26,567 nt of DNA from Rickettsia endosymbiont of Ixodes persulcatus (GCA_027293795.1 JAPYLE010000094.1:1-26567); one strand, 5' to 3'; positions 1-7,618 are shown, counted from the first letter of the stretch. The notes: generated by a model not told the origin, from the letters alone. Program-made: numbers and translations.

Positions 1-45
1 TTCAATACGTCAGGAAATTACGTACTGTTTACTATAGTCGCTATT
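1..45 (+). repeat. IS630-like element end (module X, copy A)
   Basis: The first 39 bases recur inverted at 17785-17823 with one mismatch. The motif TTTACTATAGTC (28-39) also follows the IS630-type transposase remnant at 16970-16981 (as TTTACTATGGTC) and recurs at 25152-25163. It therefore looks like the terminal inverted repeat of an IS630-family element whose body lies left of the window. The element identity is inferred from the association at 16461-16987. Confidence 0.45.
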
Positions 46-249
46 ATACAGTGTGGTAGACATTGTGTGTGCAAGGAAGTTACTGTAGGTCTAATAGTGG
101 TAATGTAACGATTATATGATTAATAGGCATATTGGTACACGTGAGCCAGACATGATTTTGCACATACGGGTCGCATAAGCTTTAGCTTCATATGCGACTT
201 CTAGTCGCTATAAAACAAACTTTCATCTGAAAGATGAAAGTGGTTGATT
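46..249 (+). mobile_element. R1 repeat copy A, IS200/IS605-like right end
   Basis: This 204-nt segment is nearly identical to 16988-17191 (about 3 differences) and to the reverse complement of 26433-26567. Its 3' part is a run of hairpins: GTCGCATA/TATGCGAC (170-177/191-198), GCGACT/AGTCGC (194-199/203-208) and a 10-bp stem with a GAA loop (219-241), ending in GGTTGATT. Similarity between copies stops exactly there. Strong hairpins beside a conserved 3' edge are typical of IS200/IS605 right ends and of TnpB omega-RNA 3' ends. No tnpB reading frame is recognisable in it, so this would be a truncated or non-autonomous copy. Confidence 0.5.
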
Positions 250-268
250 TAAAAAATTTCATGTATAT

Positions 269-297
269 ATGTTTTATTTTGTTTAAAAATAAAACAT
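269..297. terminator. AT-rich hairpin, probable terminator
   Basis: A 12-bp perfect inverted repeat (269-280/286-297) with a 5-nt loop is made almost entirely of A and T. It lies between R1 and the tRNA-Gly unit. It could stop transcription entering from the mobile element on either strand. The U-tract is part of the stem, so activity is uncertain. Confidence 0.4.
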
Positions 298-335
298 AAT
301 TGTGTATGTTTATAAATCTGAATAAAGTTGATATA

Positions 336-379
336 GCACTGTTAACAAAATAGCTTTGAAATTATTTTATTAACAGTGC
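336..379 (+). other. Hairpin directly upstream of tRNA-Gly
   Basis: Perfect 10-bp arms GCACTGTTAA/TTAACAGTGC (336-345/370-379) enclose a 24-nt loop and end 6 nt before the tRNA. A similar hairpin precedes tRNA-Val. It may be an RNA-processing signal, a protein site overlapping the promoter, or a chance AT-rich repeat. Confidence 0.4.
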
Positions 380-385
380 CACAAT

Positions 386-459
386 GCGGGTGTAGCTCAA
401 TGGTAGAGTTCCAGCCTTCCAAGCTGGCTGTGTGGGTTCGATTCCCATCACCCGCTCCA
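386..459 (+). tRNA. tRNA-Gly(TCC)
   Basis: A full cloverleaf can be drawn. The acceptor arms GCGGGTG and CACCCGC pair over 7 bp. The anticodon stem CCAGC/GCTGG holds loop CTTCCAA, giving anticodon TCC. The T arm contains GGTTCGATTCC, and CCA is encoded at 457-459. It reads glycine GGA/GGG codons. It stands about 90 bp upstream of tuf in the same direction with no clear terminator between, so the two are probably co-transcribed. Confidence 0.95.
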
Positions 460-550
460 GAGATTAGTGGTAATAAATAAATTTAGCAAAAAAATGCACT
501 TATAAAAAATTAACTTGTATTAAACCTAAAAAATTGTAGAGAGTAATAAT

Positions 551-1735
551 ATGGCAAAAGCAAAATTTGAACGAACTAAACCGCACGTTAATATAGGTAC
601 GATCGGTCACGTAGATCATGGTAAAACTTCCTTAACGGCAGCAATAACTATAGTACTTGCTAAGACAGGTGGAGCAAGAGCTACAGCGTATGATCAAATT
701 GATGCTGCTCCTGAAGAAAAAGAAAGAGGTATAACTATTTCTACTGCACATGTAGAATATGAGACTAAAAATAGACACTATGCACACGTAGACTGTCCGG
801 GACACGCTGACTATGTAAAGAACATGATTACAGGTGCTGCTCAAATGGACGGTGCAATATTAGTAGTTTCTGCTGCTGATGGTCCTATGCCTCAAACAAG
901 AGAACATATATTACTAGCAAAACAGGTAGGTGTACCTGCTATGGTAGTATTCTTAAATAAAGTAGATATGGTAGATGATCCTGATTTATTAGAATTAGTA
1001 GAGATGGAAGTAAGGGAATTATTATCAAAATATGGGTTCCCGGGTGATGAAATACCTATTATTAAAGGTTCTGCACTTCAAGCTTTAGAAGGAAAGCCTG
1101 GAGGTGAAAAAGCTATTGATGCGTTAATGGATGCAGTAGATAGCTATATACCGCAGCCTGTAAGAGCTACGGATAAGCCTTTCTTAATGCCGATAGAAGA
1201 TGTGTTCTCTATTTCAGGAAGAGGTACTGTTGTAACTGGTAGAGTAGAGTCAGGAATAATTAAGGTAGGTGAGGAAATTGAAATAGTCGGTCTAAAAGAT
1301 ACGCAAAAAACTACCTGTACCGGTGTAGAAATGTTCAGAAAATTGCTTGATGAAGGGCAAGCCGGAGATAATGTCGGCATATTACTACGCGGTACAAAAA
1401 GAGAAGAAGTTGAAAGAGGGCAAGTTCTTGCAAAACCGGGTAGCATAAAACCGCATGATAAGTTTGAAGCTGAAGTATATGTGCTTAGTAAAGAAGAAGG
1501 TGGACGTCATACCCCATTTACTAATGACTATCGTCCGCAGTTCTATTTTAGAACAACAGACGTTACCGGTACAATAAAATTGCCTGCTGGTAAGCAGATG
1601 GTTATGCCTGGAGATAATGCTAATTTTACAGTGGAATTAATTAAACCGATTGCTATGCAGGAAGGGTTGAAATTCTCTATACGTGAGGGTGGTAGAACAG
1701 TGGGTGCTGGCGTAGTAACTAAAATAAATAATTAA
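551..1735 (+). CDS. tuf: Elongation factor Tu
   Basis: EF-Tu is the GTPase that delivers aminoacyl-tRNA to the ribosomal A site in the cytoplasm. The 394-residue length is standard. Visible G-domain motifs are the P-loop GHVDHGKT (19-26), switch I GITI (60-63), DCPGH (81-85) and NKVD (136-139); domains II and III complete the protein to the usual C-terminal VVTKIN. The ATG follows a purine-rich AGAGAG. The gene lies between tRNA-Gly and rpsJ and has its own strong terminator. In many bacteria tuf follows rpsL-rpsG-fusA; these are absent here, as is known for Rickettsia, where tuf and fus are separated. Confidence 0.99.
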   Translation: MAKAKFERTKPHVNIGTIGHVDHGKTSLTAAITIVLAKTGGARATAYDQIDAAPEEKERGITISTAHVEYETKNRHYAHVDCPGHADYVKNMITGAAQMDGAILVVSAADGPMPQTREHILLAKQVGVPAMVVFLNKVDMVDDPDLLELVEMEVRELLSKYGFPGDEIPIIKGSALQALEGKPGGEKAIDALMDAVDSYIPQPVRATDKPFLMPIEDVFSISGRGTVVTGRVESGIIKVGEEIEIVGLKDTQKTTCTGVEMFRKLLDEGQAGDNVGILLRGTKREEVERGQVLAKPGSIKPHDKFEAEVYVLSKEEGGRHTPFTNDYRPQFYFRTTDVTGTIKLPAGKQMVMPGDNANFTVELIKPIAMQEGLKFSIREGGRTVGAGVVTKINN

Positions 1736-1742
1736 TTGATTT

Positions 1743-1782
1743 TATAAATACCTATTATTTTTTAATGATAGGTATTTATATT
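1743..1782 (+). terminator. tuf intrinsic terminator
   Basis: A 13-bp stem (1743-1755/1768-1780) with a short T-rich loop starts a few bases after the tuf stop and is followed by TTTT. It should separate highly expressed tuf from the S10 cluster. A second weaker hairpin (AAGATGT/ACATCTT) follows before rpsJ. Confidence 0.7.
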
Positions 1783-1831
1783 TTAAGATGTCTATTAAAA
1801 CATCTTGCTGTTTAAAACATAGGTTTGCTAA

Positions 1832-2149
1832 ATGAAAAATAAAATTAAAATTCGTTTAAAATCATTTGATCATCGTAGTCTTGATCAAGCTACAAAAGAG
1901 ATCGTTAGTGCTGTTAAAAGAACGTTTGCTAACATTAATGGTCCTATTCCTTTACCTAGAAAAATTGAAAGATTTACTGTAAATAGATCTCCTCATGTAC
2001 ATAAGAAGTCAAGAGAGCAATTTGAAATTAGAAAGCATAAAAGGTTATTAGTTATAGATGATCCGAATCCGGCAGTTGTTGATGCTTTAAGTAAAGTTGA
2101 TTTAGCAGCAGGTGTTGATGTAGTGATTGAATTAGAGAGTGGGGAATAA
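1832..2149 (+). CDS. rpsJ: Ribosomal protein uS10
   Basis: uS10 is a small-subunit head protein that also serves as NusE in antitermination with NusB. The 105 residues match the family length, with typical IRLKSFDH near the start and GPIPLPRKIERFTVNRSPHV in the loop region (about 37-56). It opens the S10 cluster and its stop codon is followed at once by the rplC ATG, so the two are translationally linked. Confidence 0.98.
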   Translation: MKNKIKIRLKSFDHRSLDQATKEIVSAVKRTFANINGPIPLPRKIERFTVNRSPHVHKKSREQFEIRKHKRLLVIDDPNPAVVDALSKVDLAAGVDVVIELESGE

Positions 2150-2797
2150 ATGAGAACCGGTATAATTGCTCAAAAAATTGGGATGACTAGTGTTTTTAAT
2201 GATAAAGGAGAAAGAATTTCTTTAACATTAGTAAAAGTTGATGATTGCCAAGTAGTAGGGCATAAAACTCTAGAAAAACATGGATATAATGCTTTGGTTA
2301 TTGGTGTAAAAGATAAAAAAATATCTAGAATAACCAAACCTATGAAGCAGGTTTTTGCTAATGCTAAAATATCTCCTAAAACTAAATTAAAAGAATTTAG
2401 AATTTCTGAAGAGAATTTTATTGATATAGCAGCAAGTCTAGAAGTAGATTATTTTACGGCAGGACAGTTTGTGGATATAACGGCAACTACTATAGGTAAA
2501 GGATTTGCCGGTAGTATGAAAAGACATAATTTTAGAGGTCTTGAGGCTTCTCACGGTGTTTCGATATCCCATCGTTCGCATGGTTCTACAGGACAAAGAC
2601 AAGATCCCGGAAAGGTTTTCAAAGGCAAAAAAATGGCCGGTCATATGGGATGTAACCAAGTTACTATTCAAAATTTGAAAATATTTGCTGTTGATAAAGA
2701 GCGTAAGCTTATTATGATTCAGGGTAGTATACCCGGTCACAAAAATTCGTATCTTTCAATAAAAGATGCAATAAAAAAGATTTCAATAACTGTATAA
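2150..2797 (+). CDS. rplC: Ribosomal protein uL3
   Basis: uL3 is a primary 23S rRNA binder near the peptidyl transferase centre. The 215-residue protein starts MRTGIIAQKIGMT and contains the conserved central loop around residues 140-170 with GSTGQRQDPGKVFKG and MAGHMG. A glutamine in this loop is the usual PrmB methylation target. It begins immediately after rpsJ. Unlike most neighbours it is followed by a 115-bp gap before rplD. Confidence 0.98.
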   Translation: MRTGIIAQKIGMTSVFNDKGERISLTLVKVDDCQVVGHKTLEKHGYNALVIGVKDKKISRITKPMKQVFANAKISPKTKLKEFRISEENFIDIAASLEVDYFTAGQFVDITATTIGKGFAGSMKRHNFRGLEASHGVSISHRSHGSTGQRQDPGKVFKGKKMAGHMGCNQVTIQNLKIFAVDKERKLIMIQGSIPGHKNSYLSIKDAIKKISITV

Positions 2798-2869
2798 TAG
2801 ATATTTAGACATGTTTGTTTAGGTTAAAGATTATCAAGTTAACAAAACGCCATGCAATAATTTATTTAT

Positions 2870-2890
2870 TTATATAAAACTTTTATATAA
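2870..2890 (+). other. AT-rich inverted repeat in the rplC-rplD gap
   Basis: The 115-bp space 2798-2912 is unusual inside this tight cluster. It contains TTATATAAAA and TTTTATATAA separated by one base. This could be a weak attenuator, a processing site or simple AT-rich drift. No convincing small reading frame is seen in the gap. Confidence 0.25.
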
Positions 2891-2912
2891 GACTGTATAA
2901 GGTTAAATAAAG

Positions 2913-3536
2913 ATGAAAACTAAAATATTAAGTCTTGCTAATGAAGAAGTTGGTGAGATTAGCTTAAATGAAGATATATTTGCTGTTGAATTTATCAGAG
3001 ATGATATAATAAAGCAGGTTATTGATTGGCAGAGAGCTAAAGCAATGTCTGGTAACCACAAAACTAAAACAGTATCAGAAGTATCAGGAACCACAAAAAA
3101 GCCTTTTAAGCAAAAAGGTACAGGTAATGCAAGACAAGGTTCACTTAGATCGGTACAAATGCGTGGTGGTGGTGTAGCTCACGGACCTAGAGTACGTAGT
3201 CATGGAACAAAATTACCTAAAAAAGTACGAAAACTCGGTTTAATTCATGCTTTATCCGAGAAATTCGCTGAAGGAAAATTATTGGTAATAGATTCTTTAA
3301 AGCTAGATAAGCCTAAAACTTCTGTTCTTGTAAATATATTAAACAAATTTCAAGGAAAAAGTTTCTTTGTAATAGACGGAAACGAAGTAGATATTAATTT
3401 TTCTTTAGCTGCAAAAAATATTTATAATACCGTGATTGTTCCACAAATAGGGGCAAATGTTTATGATATAATACGACATGAATATGTCCTATTATCACAA
3501 GAAGCAGTGAGCGTTTTAGAAGAGAGGTTAAGATGA
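2913..3536 (+). CDS. rplD: Ribosomal protein uL4
   Basis: uL4 is an early-assembly large-subunit protein whose extended loop lines the exit tunnel. In many bacteria it regulates the S10 operon; no E. coli-type leader is evident here. The 207-residue product has the conserved KGTGNARQGSLRSVQMRGGG loop (about 70-89) and the GPRVRSHG segment. Its TGA overlaps the rplW ATG (ATGA), which indicates coupled translation. Confidence 0.98.
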   Translation: MKTKILSLANEEVGEISLNEDIFAVEFIRDDIIKQVIDWQRAKAMSGNHKTKTVSEVSGTTKKPFKQKGTGNARQGSLRSVQMRGGGVAHGPRVRSHGTKLPKKVRKLGLIHALSEKFAEGKLLVIDSLKLDKPKTSVLVNILNKFQGKSFFVIDGNEVDINFSLAAKNIYNTVIVPQIGANVYDIIRHEYVLLSQEAVSVLEERLR

Positions 3537-3829
3537 GTTCTTATAAATATTACGATTTAATTAGAAAACCTATTATTACAGAAAAAACTACGACTCTTTC
3601 AGAACAAAATAAATACGCTTTTTGTGTAGATAAATTTACTGAAAAACTTACTGTTAAAAAGGCTATAGAAGAAATATTTAAGGTAAAAGTAAAAAAAGTA
3701 AATATTTTAAATCTTAAAGGTAAGAAGAAAAGATTTAAAGGAATTATAGGGACTCAAATCAATAGAAAGAAAGCTATTGTTACATTAGAAAAAGACCATA
3801 ATATCGATTTTGCCGGAGGAATTAAATAA
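3533..3829 (+). CDS. rplW: Ribosomal protein uL23
   Basis: uL23 sits at the tunnel exit and is a docking site for trigger factor and SRP. The 98-residue protein has the family signature YDLIRKPIITEKTT at the N-terminus and the YAFCVD strand, then a lysine-rich tail loop. It overlaps rplD by 4 nt and abuts rplB. Confidence 0.97.
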   Translation: MSSYKYYDLIRKPIITEKTTTLSEQNKYAFCVDKFTEKLTVKKAIEEIFKVKVKKVNILNLKGKKKRFKGIIGTQINRKKAIVTLEKDHNIDFAGGIK

Positions 3830-4651
3830 ATGGCTTTAAAAAACTTTAATCCAATTACTCCTTCTCTTAGAGAGCTAGTTCAAGTTGATAAAACTAGTTT
3901 ATGGAAAGGTAGACCTTTAAAATCTTTGACCAAAGGTATATCTAAAACTGGTGGACGAAATAATCAGGGTAGAATTACTTCTTGGCATAGAGGGGGAGGA
4001 CACAAAAAATTATATCGTATTATTGATTTTAAAAGAAATAAAATAGATATTTCTGCCGTTGTCGAAAGAATAGAGTATGATCCTAATAGAACTGCTTTTA
4101 TTGCTTTAATAAAATATGAAGACGGAGAATATTCTTATATTTTAGCGCCGCAAAAATTATCTGTAGGTGATAAAGTAATATCAAGTCAAGATGCTGATAT
4201 AAAAATAGGAAATTGTTTACCTTTAAAGTTTATTCCTATCGGTACCACTTTACATAATGTTGAAATGAAAGTCGGTAGAGGCGGTCAAATTGCAAGGTCT
4301 GCAGGTACTTCAGTAGATTTAGTAGGTAAAGATTCAGGATATGCTCAGATTAGATTAAGATCAGGTGAATTTAGGTTGGTACCTTTAGATTGTAAAGCTA
4401 CTATAGGTAGTATATCTAACCCGGATCAAAAAAATATTAATTTAGGTAAAGCAGGTAGAAATAGATGGCTCGGTTGGAGACCGCATGTTAGAGGTGTGGC
4501 AATGAATCCTGTAGATCACCCTCATGGTGGTGGTGCAGGTAAAACTTCAGGAGGACGCCATCCTGTTACTCCTTGGGGATTCCCGACAAAGGGTAAGAAG
4601 ACACGTAAAAATAAACGTACTTCAAAATTTATCGTAAAGAAAAGAAAATAG
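3830..4651 (+). CDS. rplB: Ribosomal protein uL2
   Basis: uL2 is required for subunit association and lies next to the peptidyl transferase centre. The 273 residues include the GRNNQGRITSWHRGGGHK motif near position 42 and the diagnostic C-terminal VDHPHGGGAGKTSGGRHP stretch that carries the functionally important His. It is full length with a basic C-terminus and starts directly after the rplW stop. Confidence 0.99.
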   Translation: MALKNFNPITPSLRELVQVDKTSLWKGRPLKSLTKGISKTGGRNNQGRITSWHRGGGHKKLYRIIDFKRNKIDISAVVERIEYDPNRTAFIALIKYEDGEYSYILAPQKLSVGDKVISSQDADIKIGNCLPLKFIPIGTTLHNVEMKVGRGGQIARSAGTSVDLVGKDSGYAQIRLRSGEFRLVPLDCKATIGSISNPDQKNINLGKAGRNRWLGWRPHVRGVAMNPVDHPHGGGAGKTSGGRHPVTPWGFPTKGKKTRKNKRTSKFIVKKRK

Positions 4652-4675
4652 ATTTTAAATTAATTAGGTATTAGT

Positions 4676-4954
4676 ATGGCACGTTCAATATGGAAAGGGC
4701 CTTTTGTAGACGGTTATTTAATAAAGAAAGTTCAAAAATTAATGGAATCAGGTAAATCTGAAATGATTAAAACTTGGTCTAGAAGATCAACGATTTTACC
4801 TATTTTTGTAGGGTTTACCTTTTCTGTTCATAATGGAAATAAATTTATTCCGGTTTCTGTAAATGAGGAAATGGTTGGAAGAAAATTAGGTGAATTTGCT
4901 CCTACTAGAACATTTTATGGTCATGGAGCAGATAAAAAAGTCAAAAGAAAATAA
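4676..4954 (+). CDS. rpsS: Ribosomal protein uS19
   Basis: uS19 is a small-subunit head protein that pairs with uS13 near the A-site tRNA. The 92-residue product begins MARSIWKGPFVDGYL and ends with GHGADKK, both hallmarks of the family. It lies 24 nt after rplB and 8 nt before rplV. Confidence 0.98.
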   Translation: MARSIWKGPFVDGYLIKKVQKLMESGKSEMIKTWSRRSTILPIFVGFTFSVHNGNKFIPVSVNEEMVGRKLGEFAPTRTFYGHGADKKVKRK

Positions 4955-4962
4955 AAATTTAT

Positions 4963-5322
4963 ATGGTACAGGAAAACAAAAATTTTGCTACGGCAAAAGT
5001 TAAATCTATTAGAGTAAGCCCAAGAAAGTTAAATTTAGTTGCGGCTTTTATTAGAAATATGAAAGTATCTAAAGCATTAGTGCAGTTGACTTTCTCTCCT
5101 AAAAGAATTTCAAAAGTTGTAAAAACTTGCTTACAATCTGCTGTTGCAAATGCCGAAAATAACTTAGGTCTAGATATAGATAGGTTGGTTATTACTAAAG
5201 CTACGGTAGGTAAGGCTTTAGTAATGAAAAGAGTTATGCCGAGAGCAAAAGGAAGAGCAACTAGAATAAATAAGTTTTTTAGTAATCTTTATATAACTGT
5301 TACAGAAAAAGAGGATAATTAA
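4963..5322 (+). CDS. rplV: Ribosomal protein uL22
   Basis: uL22 has a long beta hairpin that lines the exit tunnel; changes in it affect macrolide response in other bacteria. The 119-residue product has the SPRKLNLVAAFIR segment near 19-31 and the tunnel hairpin KRVMPRAKGRATRI around 86-99. An N-terminal extension of a few residues precedes the conserved core. It is one base from rpsC. Confidence 0.97.
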   Translation: MVQENKNFATAKVKSIRVSPRKLNLVAAFIRNMKVSKALVQLTFSPKRISKVVKTCLQSAVANAENNLGLDIDRLVITKATVGKALVMKRVMPRAKGRATRINKFFSNLYITVTEKEDN

Positions 5323-5323
5323 A

Positions 5324-5977
5324 ATGGGGCAGAAAGTTTGTGCACATGGTTTTAGAGTTGGACCGACTTTAATTAAAGGTTGGGATTCCGTATTATATGC
5401 AGAAAAACATTATAAAACTCTTTTTATACAAGATTTAAAAATTAGAGATTTAATAAATAAGGGTTTTAATCAAGCTCAGATTAGCAGAGTTTTAATTGAA
5501 CGTCCTTCTAACAAAAGTATTATAATTAATATTAATGCCAAAAAACCAAATATAATTATTGGTAGAAACGGTAGTGAAATTGATAAGCTAAAAAAAGCTA
5601 CCGAGAAAATGACTTCTTTAAAAGAAGTTTATATAAATATTCATGAAGTTAGAAAGTTTAATATAGATGCTGCTATAGTAGCTCAAACTATAGCATTACA
5701 GCTTGAAAAAAGAGTTTCTTTTAGAAAAGCCATGAAAATAGCAATTCAGGCTTCATTTAAACAAGGTGGACAAGGTATAAGAGTTAGTTGTTCAGGACGG
5801 CTTGGAGGTGCTGAAATTGCTAGAACTGAGTGGTATATAGAAGGAAGAATGCCGTTACATACTTTAAGAGCTGATATTGATTATTCGACAGCTGAGGCTA
5901 TAACTACTTATGGAGTTATAGGGGTTAAAGTGTGGCTTTATAAAGGTGAATATACAGAAAATAAAAGATATAATTAA
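5324..5977 (+). CDS. rpsC: Ribosomal protein uS3
   Basis: uS3 helps form the mRNA entry channel of the small subunit. The 217 residues contain the N-terminal MGQKVCAHGFRVG, a type II KH domain with its GxxG loop as GRNG (80-83), and the C-terminal domain with GRLGGAEIARTEWY (about 159-172). It is slightly shorter than the E. coli protein because the C-terminal tail is short, which is common in alphaproteobacteria. Confidence 0.98.
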   Translation: MGQKVCAHGFRVGPTLIKGWDSVLYAEKHYKTLFIQDLKIRDLINKGFNQAQISRVLIERPSNKSIIININAKKPNIIIGRNGSEIDKLKKATEKMTSLKEVYINIHEVRKFNIDAAIVAQTIALQLEKRVSFRKAMKIAIQASFKQGGQGIRVSCSGRLGGAEIARTEWYIEGRMPLHTLRADIDYSTAEAITTYGVIGVKVWLYKGEYTENKRYN

Positions 5978-5991
5978 TTTTAAGTATTAAA

Positions 5992-6402
5992 ATGTTAGCT
6001 CCGAAAAAACAAAAATTTAGAAAAGCTCATAAGGGTAGAGTTGCTTCAAAATCAAAAGCAGGTACAACGCTTGCTTTTGGATCATTTGGTCTAAAATCTA
6101 TAGACGGTTGGCGTGTTACTGCAAGACAAATAGAAGCAGGAAGAAAAGCCGCTACTAGATATATGAAAAGGCAAGGAAGATTATGGATTCGCATTTTTCC
6201 GGATGTTCCCGTTTCTAAAAAGCCTGCCGAAGTAAGAATGGGTAAAGGTAAAGGTTCTCCTGAATTTTTTGCAGTTAGAGTTTCGCCTGGAAGAATTATG
6301 TTTGAAATTGAAGGGGTAGAAGAAAATATCGCACTTAGAGCTTTGGAACTCGCAAGTGCAAAATTACCTGTTAGAACAAGGATAGTGAGGTGTTATGAAT
6401 GA
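5992..6402 (+). CDS. rplP: Ribosomal protein uL16
   Basis: uL16 contacts the A-site tRNA and supports peptidyl transfer. The 136-residue protein has the usual LAPKKQKFRKAHKGR start, the ATRYMKRQGRLWIRIFPD segment (about 57-74) and the KGKGSPEFFAVRVSPGR loop. Its last 8 nt overlap the start of rpmC. Confidence 0.98.
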   Translation: MLAPKKQKFRKAHKGRVASKSKAGTTLAFGSFGLKSIDGWRVTARQIEAGRKAATRYMKRQGRLWIRIFPDVPVSKKPAEVRMGKGKGSPEFFAVRVSPGRIMFEIEGVEENIALRALELASAKLPVRTRIVRCYE

Positions 6403-6610
6403 TTTGAAATTATTAAGAAGTAAGTTATCTACTGAAACAATAGAAGAGCTTTATAAAAACCTTAATCTTTTAAAGAAAGAATTGTTTAATTTAAGATTTC
6501 AGCAAGCTTTAGGTGAGTTAAAAAATACTAGTAGGTTTTCGTTAGTCAAAAAGTCTATAGCACGTATTAAAACTGAATTAACAAAAAGATCTAATAGTGA
6601 GGAATATTAA
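6395..6610 (+). CDS. rpmC: Ribosomal protein uL29
   Basis: uL29 is a small two-helix protein near the tunnel exit beside uL23. The 71-residue product has the FNLRFQQALGELKNTSRF helix-loop core (about 32-49). It overlaps rplP by 8 nt, and the rpsQ ATG comes one base after its stop. Confidence 0.96.
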   Translation: MNDLKLLRSKLSTETIEELYKNLNLLKKELFNLRFQQALGELKNTSRFSLVKKSIARIKTELTKRSNSEEY

Positions 6611-6611
6611 A

Positions 6612-6845
6612 ATGCCGAAAAGAGTGTTACAAGGCGTGGTTATAAGTTCAAAAGCTGATAAGACAGTTACAGTAAAAGTAGAAAGAAAATTTAAGCATCC
6701 TATGTATAAAAAATTTGTGAAAGTATCTAAAAAATATGCTGCTCATGATTCAGAAAATAGATATCAAGAAGGAGATAAAGTTAGTATAATTGAAAGTCGT
6801 CCTATCTCAAAAACCAAAACATGGATAGTGGTAAATGGAGAATAA
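6612..6845 (+). CDS. rpsQ: Ribosomal protein uS17
   Basis: uS17 is an OB-fold primary binder of 16S rRNA. I chose the ATG at 6612, giving a 77-residue protein that begins MPKRVLQG, the normal start of the family. An upstream in-frame ATG at 6597 would overlap rpmC and add five atypical residues. Conserved features are the SSKADKTVTVKVERK strand region and ESRPISKTKTWIV near the C-terminus. A 74-bp gap with a possible promoter follows. Confidence 0.97.
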   Translation: MPKRVLQGVVISSKADKTVTVKVERKFKHPMYKKFVKVSKKYAAHDSENRYQEGDKVSIIESRPISKTKTWIVVNGE

Positions 6846-6858
6846 AGTTTTTTAATCT

Positions 6859-6887
6859 TTGACTTTATAAGGTAGATTATTTATTTT
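6859..6887 (+). promoter_or_regulatory. Candidate sigma-70 promoter before rplN
   Basis: TTGACT (6859-6864) is followed after 17 bp by TATTTT (6882-6887). This lies in the 74-bp gap that separates the S10 block from the rplN (spc) block. It fits an internal promoter at the usual S10/spc boundary. In AT-rich DNA such matches can arise by chance. Confidence 0.4.
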
Positions 6888-6919
6888 GTCTCTTGTGTAT
6901 AAAAAATTGGAAGTAGTTT

Positions 6920-7288
6920 ATGATTCAAATGCAGAGCATCTTGGAAGTTGCAGATAATTCCGGTGCTAAAAAAGTTATGTGTATTAAAGTTTTAGGTGGC
7001 TCTCACCATATGGTAGCAAAGCTAGGCGACGTTATAGTTGTATCTGTTAAAGAAGCTATACCCGGCGGTAAGGTTAAAAAGGGTGATGTTTATAAAGGTG
7101 TGATCGTTCGTACAAAAACCGGAGTAGTAAGACCTGACGGTAGTACAATAAAATTTGATAAAAACGCATTAGTGCTTTTGAATACACAAGACGAACCTAT
7201 CGGTACTAGAGTTTTTGGTCCTGTTACAAGAGAACTTAGAGCGAAAAGATATGTTAGAATAATGTCGCTTGCAGAGGAAGTGTTATAA
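6920..7288 (+). CDS. rplN: Ribosomal protein uL14
   Basis: uL14 lies at the subunit interface near the binding site of the silencing factor RsfS. The 122-residue product begins MIQMQSILEVADNSGAKK, the standard family start, and has the GDVIVVSVKEAIPGGKVKKG segment. A GGAAG ribosome site precedes the ATG. It is the first gene of the spc-like block and abuts rplX. Confidence 0.98.
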   Translation: MIQMQSILEVADNSGAKKVMCIKVLGGSHHMVAKLGDVIVVSVKEAIPGGKVKKGDVYKGVIVRTKTGVVRPDGSTIKFDKNALVLLNTQDEPIGTRVFGPVTRELRAKRYVRIMSLAEEVL

Positions 7289-7618
7289 ATGATTAAATTA
7301 AAAGTAAAGAAAGGTGATGAAGTTGTTGTTATTACCGGAAAGCATAAAGGAAAAAAAGGTAAAATATTAAAAGTTTTTCCTGAAGACAGTAAAGTAATTG
7401 TTTCTGGAGTAAATTTAGTAAAAAAGCATACTAAGTCTAATCAAATGAGTGAAGGCGGGATAATAACTAAAGAATTACCTATACATATCTCAAATATTGC
7501 GCACATCGATCCAAAAACCGGTAGACCTGCCAAAGTAGCTTTTAAATTCTTAGAAGACGGTTCTAAGGTTAGAGTAGCAAAGAAATCAGGGGAAATTATC
7601 GGTAAGGAAGGTAAATAA
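7289..7618 (+). CDS. rplX: Ribosomal protein uL24
   Basis: uL24 starts large-subunit assembly by binding the 5' end of 23S rRNA. The 109-residue protein has an N-terminal KOW motif (KKGDEVVVITGKHKGKKGKI, about 7-26). Its stop codon shares one base with the ATG of rplE (TAATG), indicating coupling. Confidence 0.98.
   Translation: MIKLKVKKGDEVVVITGKHKGKKGKILKVFPEDSKVIVSGVNLVKKHTKSNQMSEGGIITKELPIHISNIAHIDPKTGRPAKVAFKFLEDGSKVRVAKKSGEIIGKEGK

Noticed and set aside
46..249. Group II intron 3' end as an explanation of R1
   Set aside because: R1 has chained hairpins, but I could not draw a 34-nt domain V with the catalytic triad or a bulged-A domain VI, and no maturase frame is present.
632..3094. 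Long antisense frames across tuf, rplC and rplD
   Set aside because: They are opposite to well-identified genes, rich in Ser, Cys and Ile from reversed codons, and match no family.
6597..6611. Upstream ATG for rpsQ at 6597
   Set aside because: It overlaps rpmC and adds five residues not found in uS17; ATG 6612 gives the normal start.
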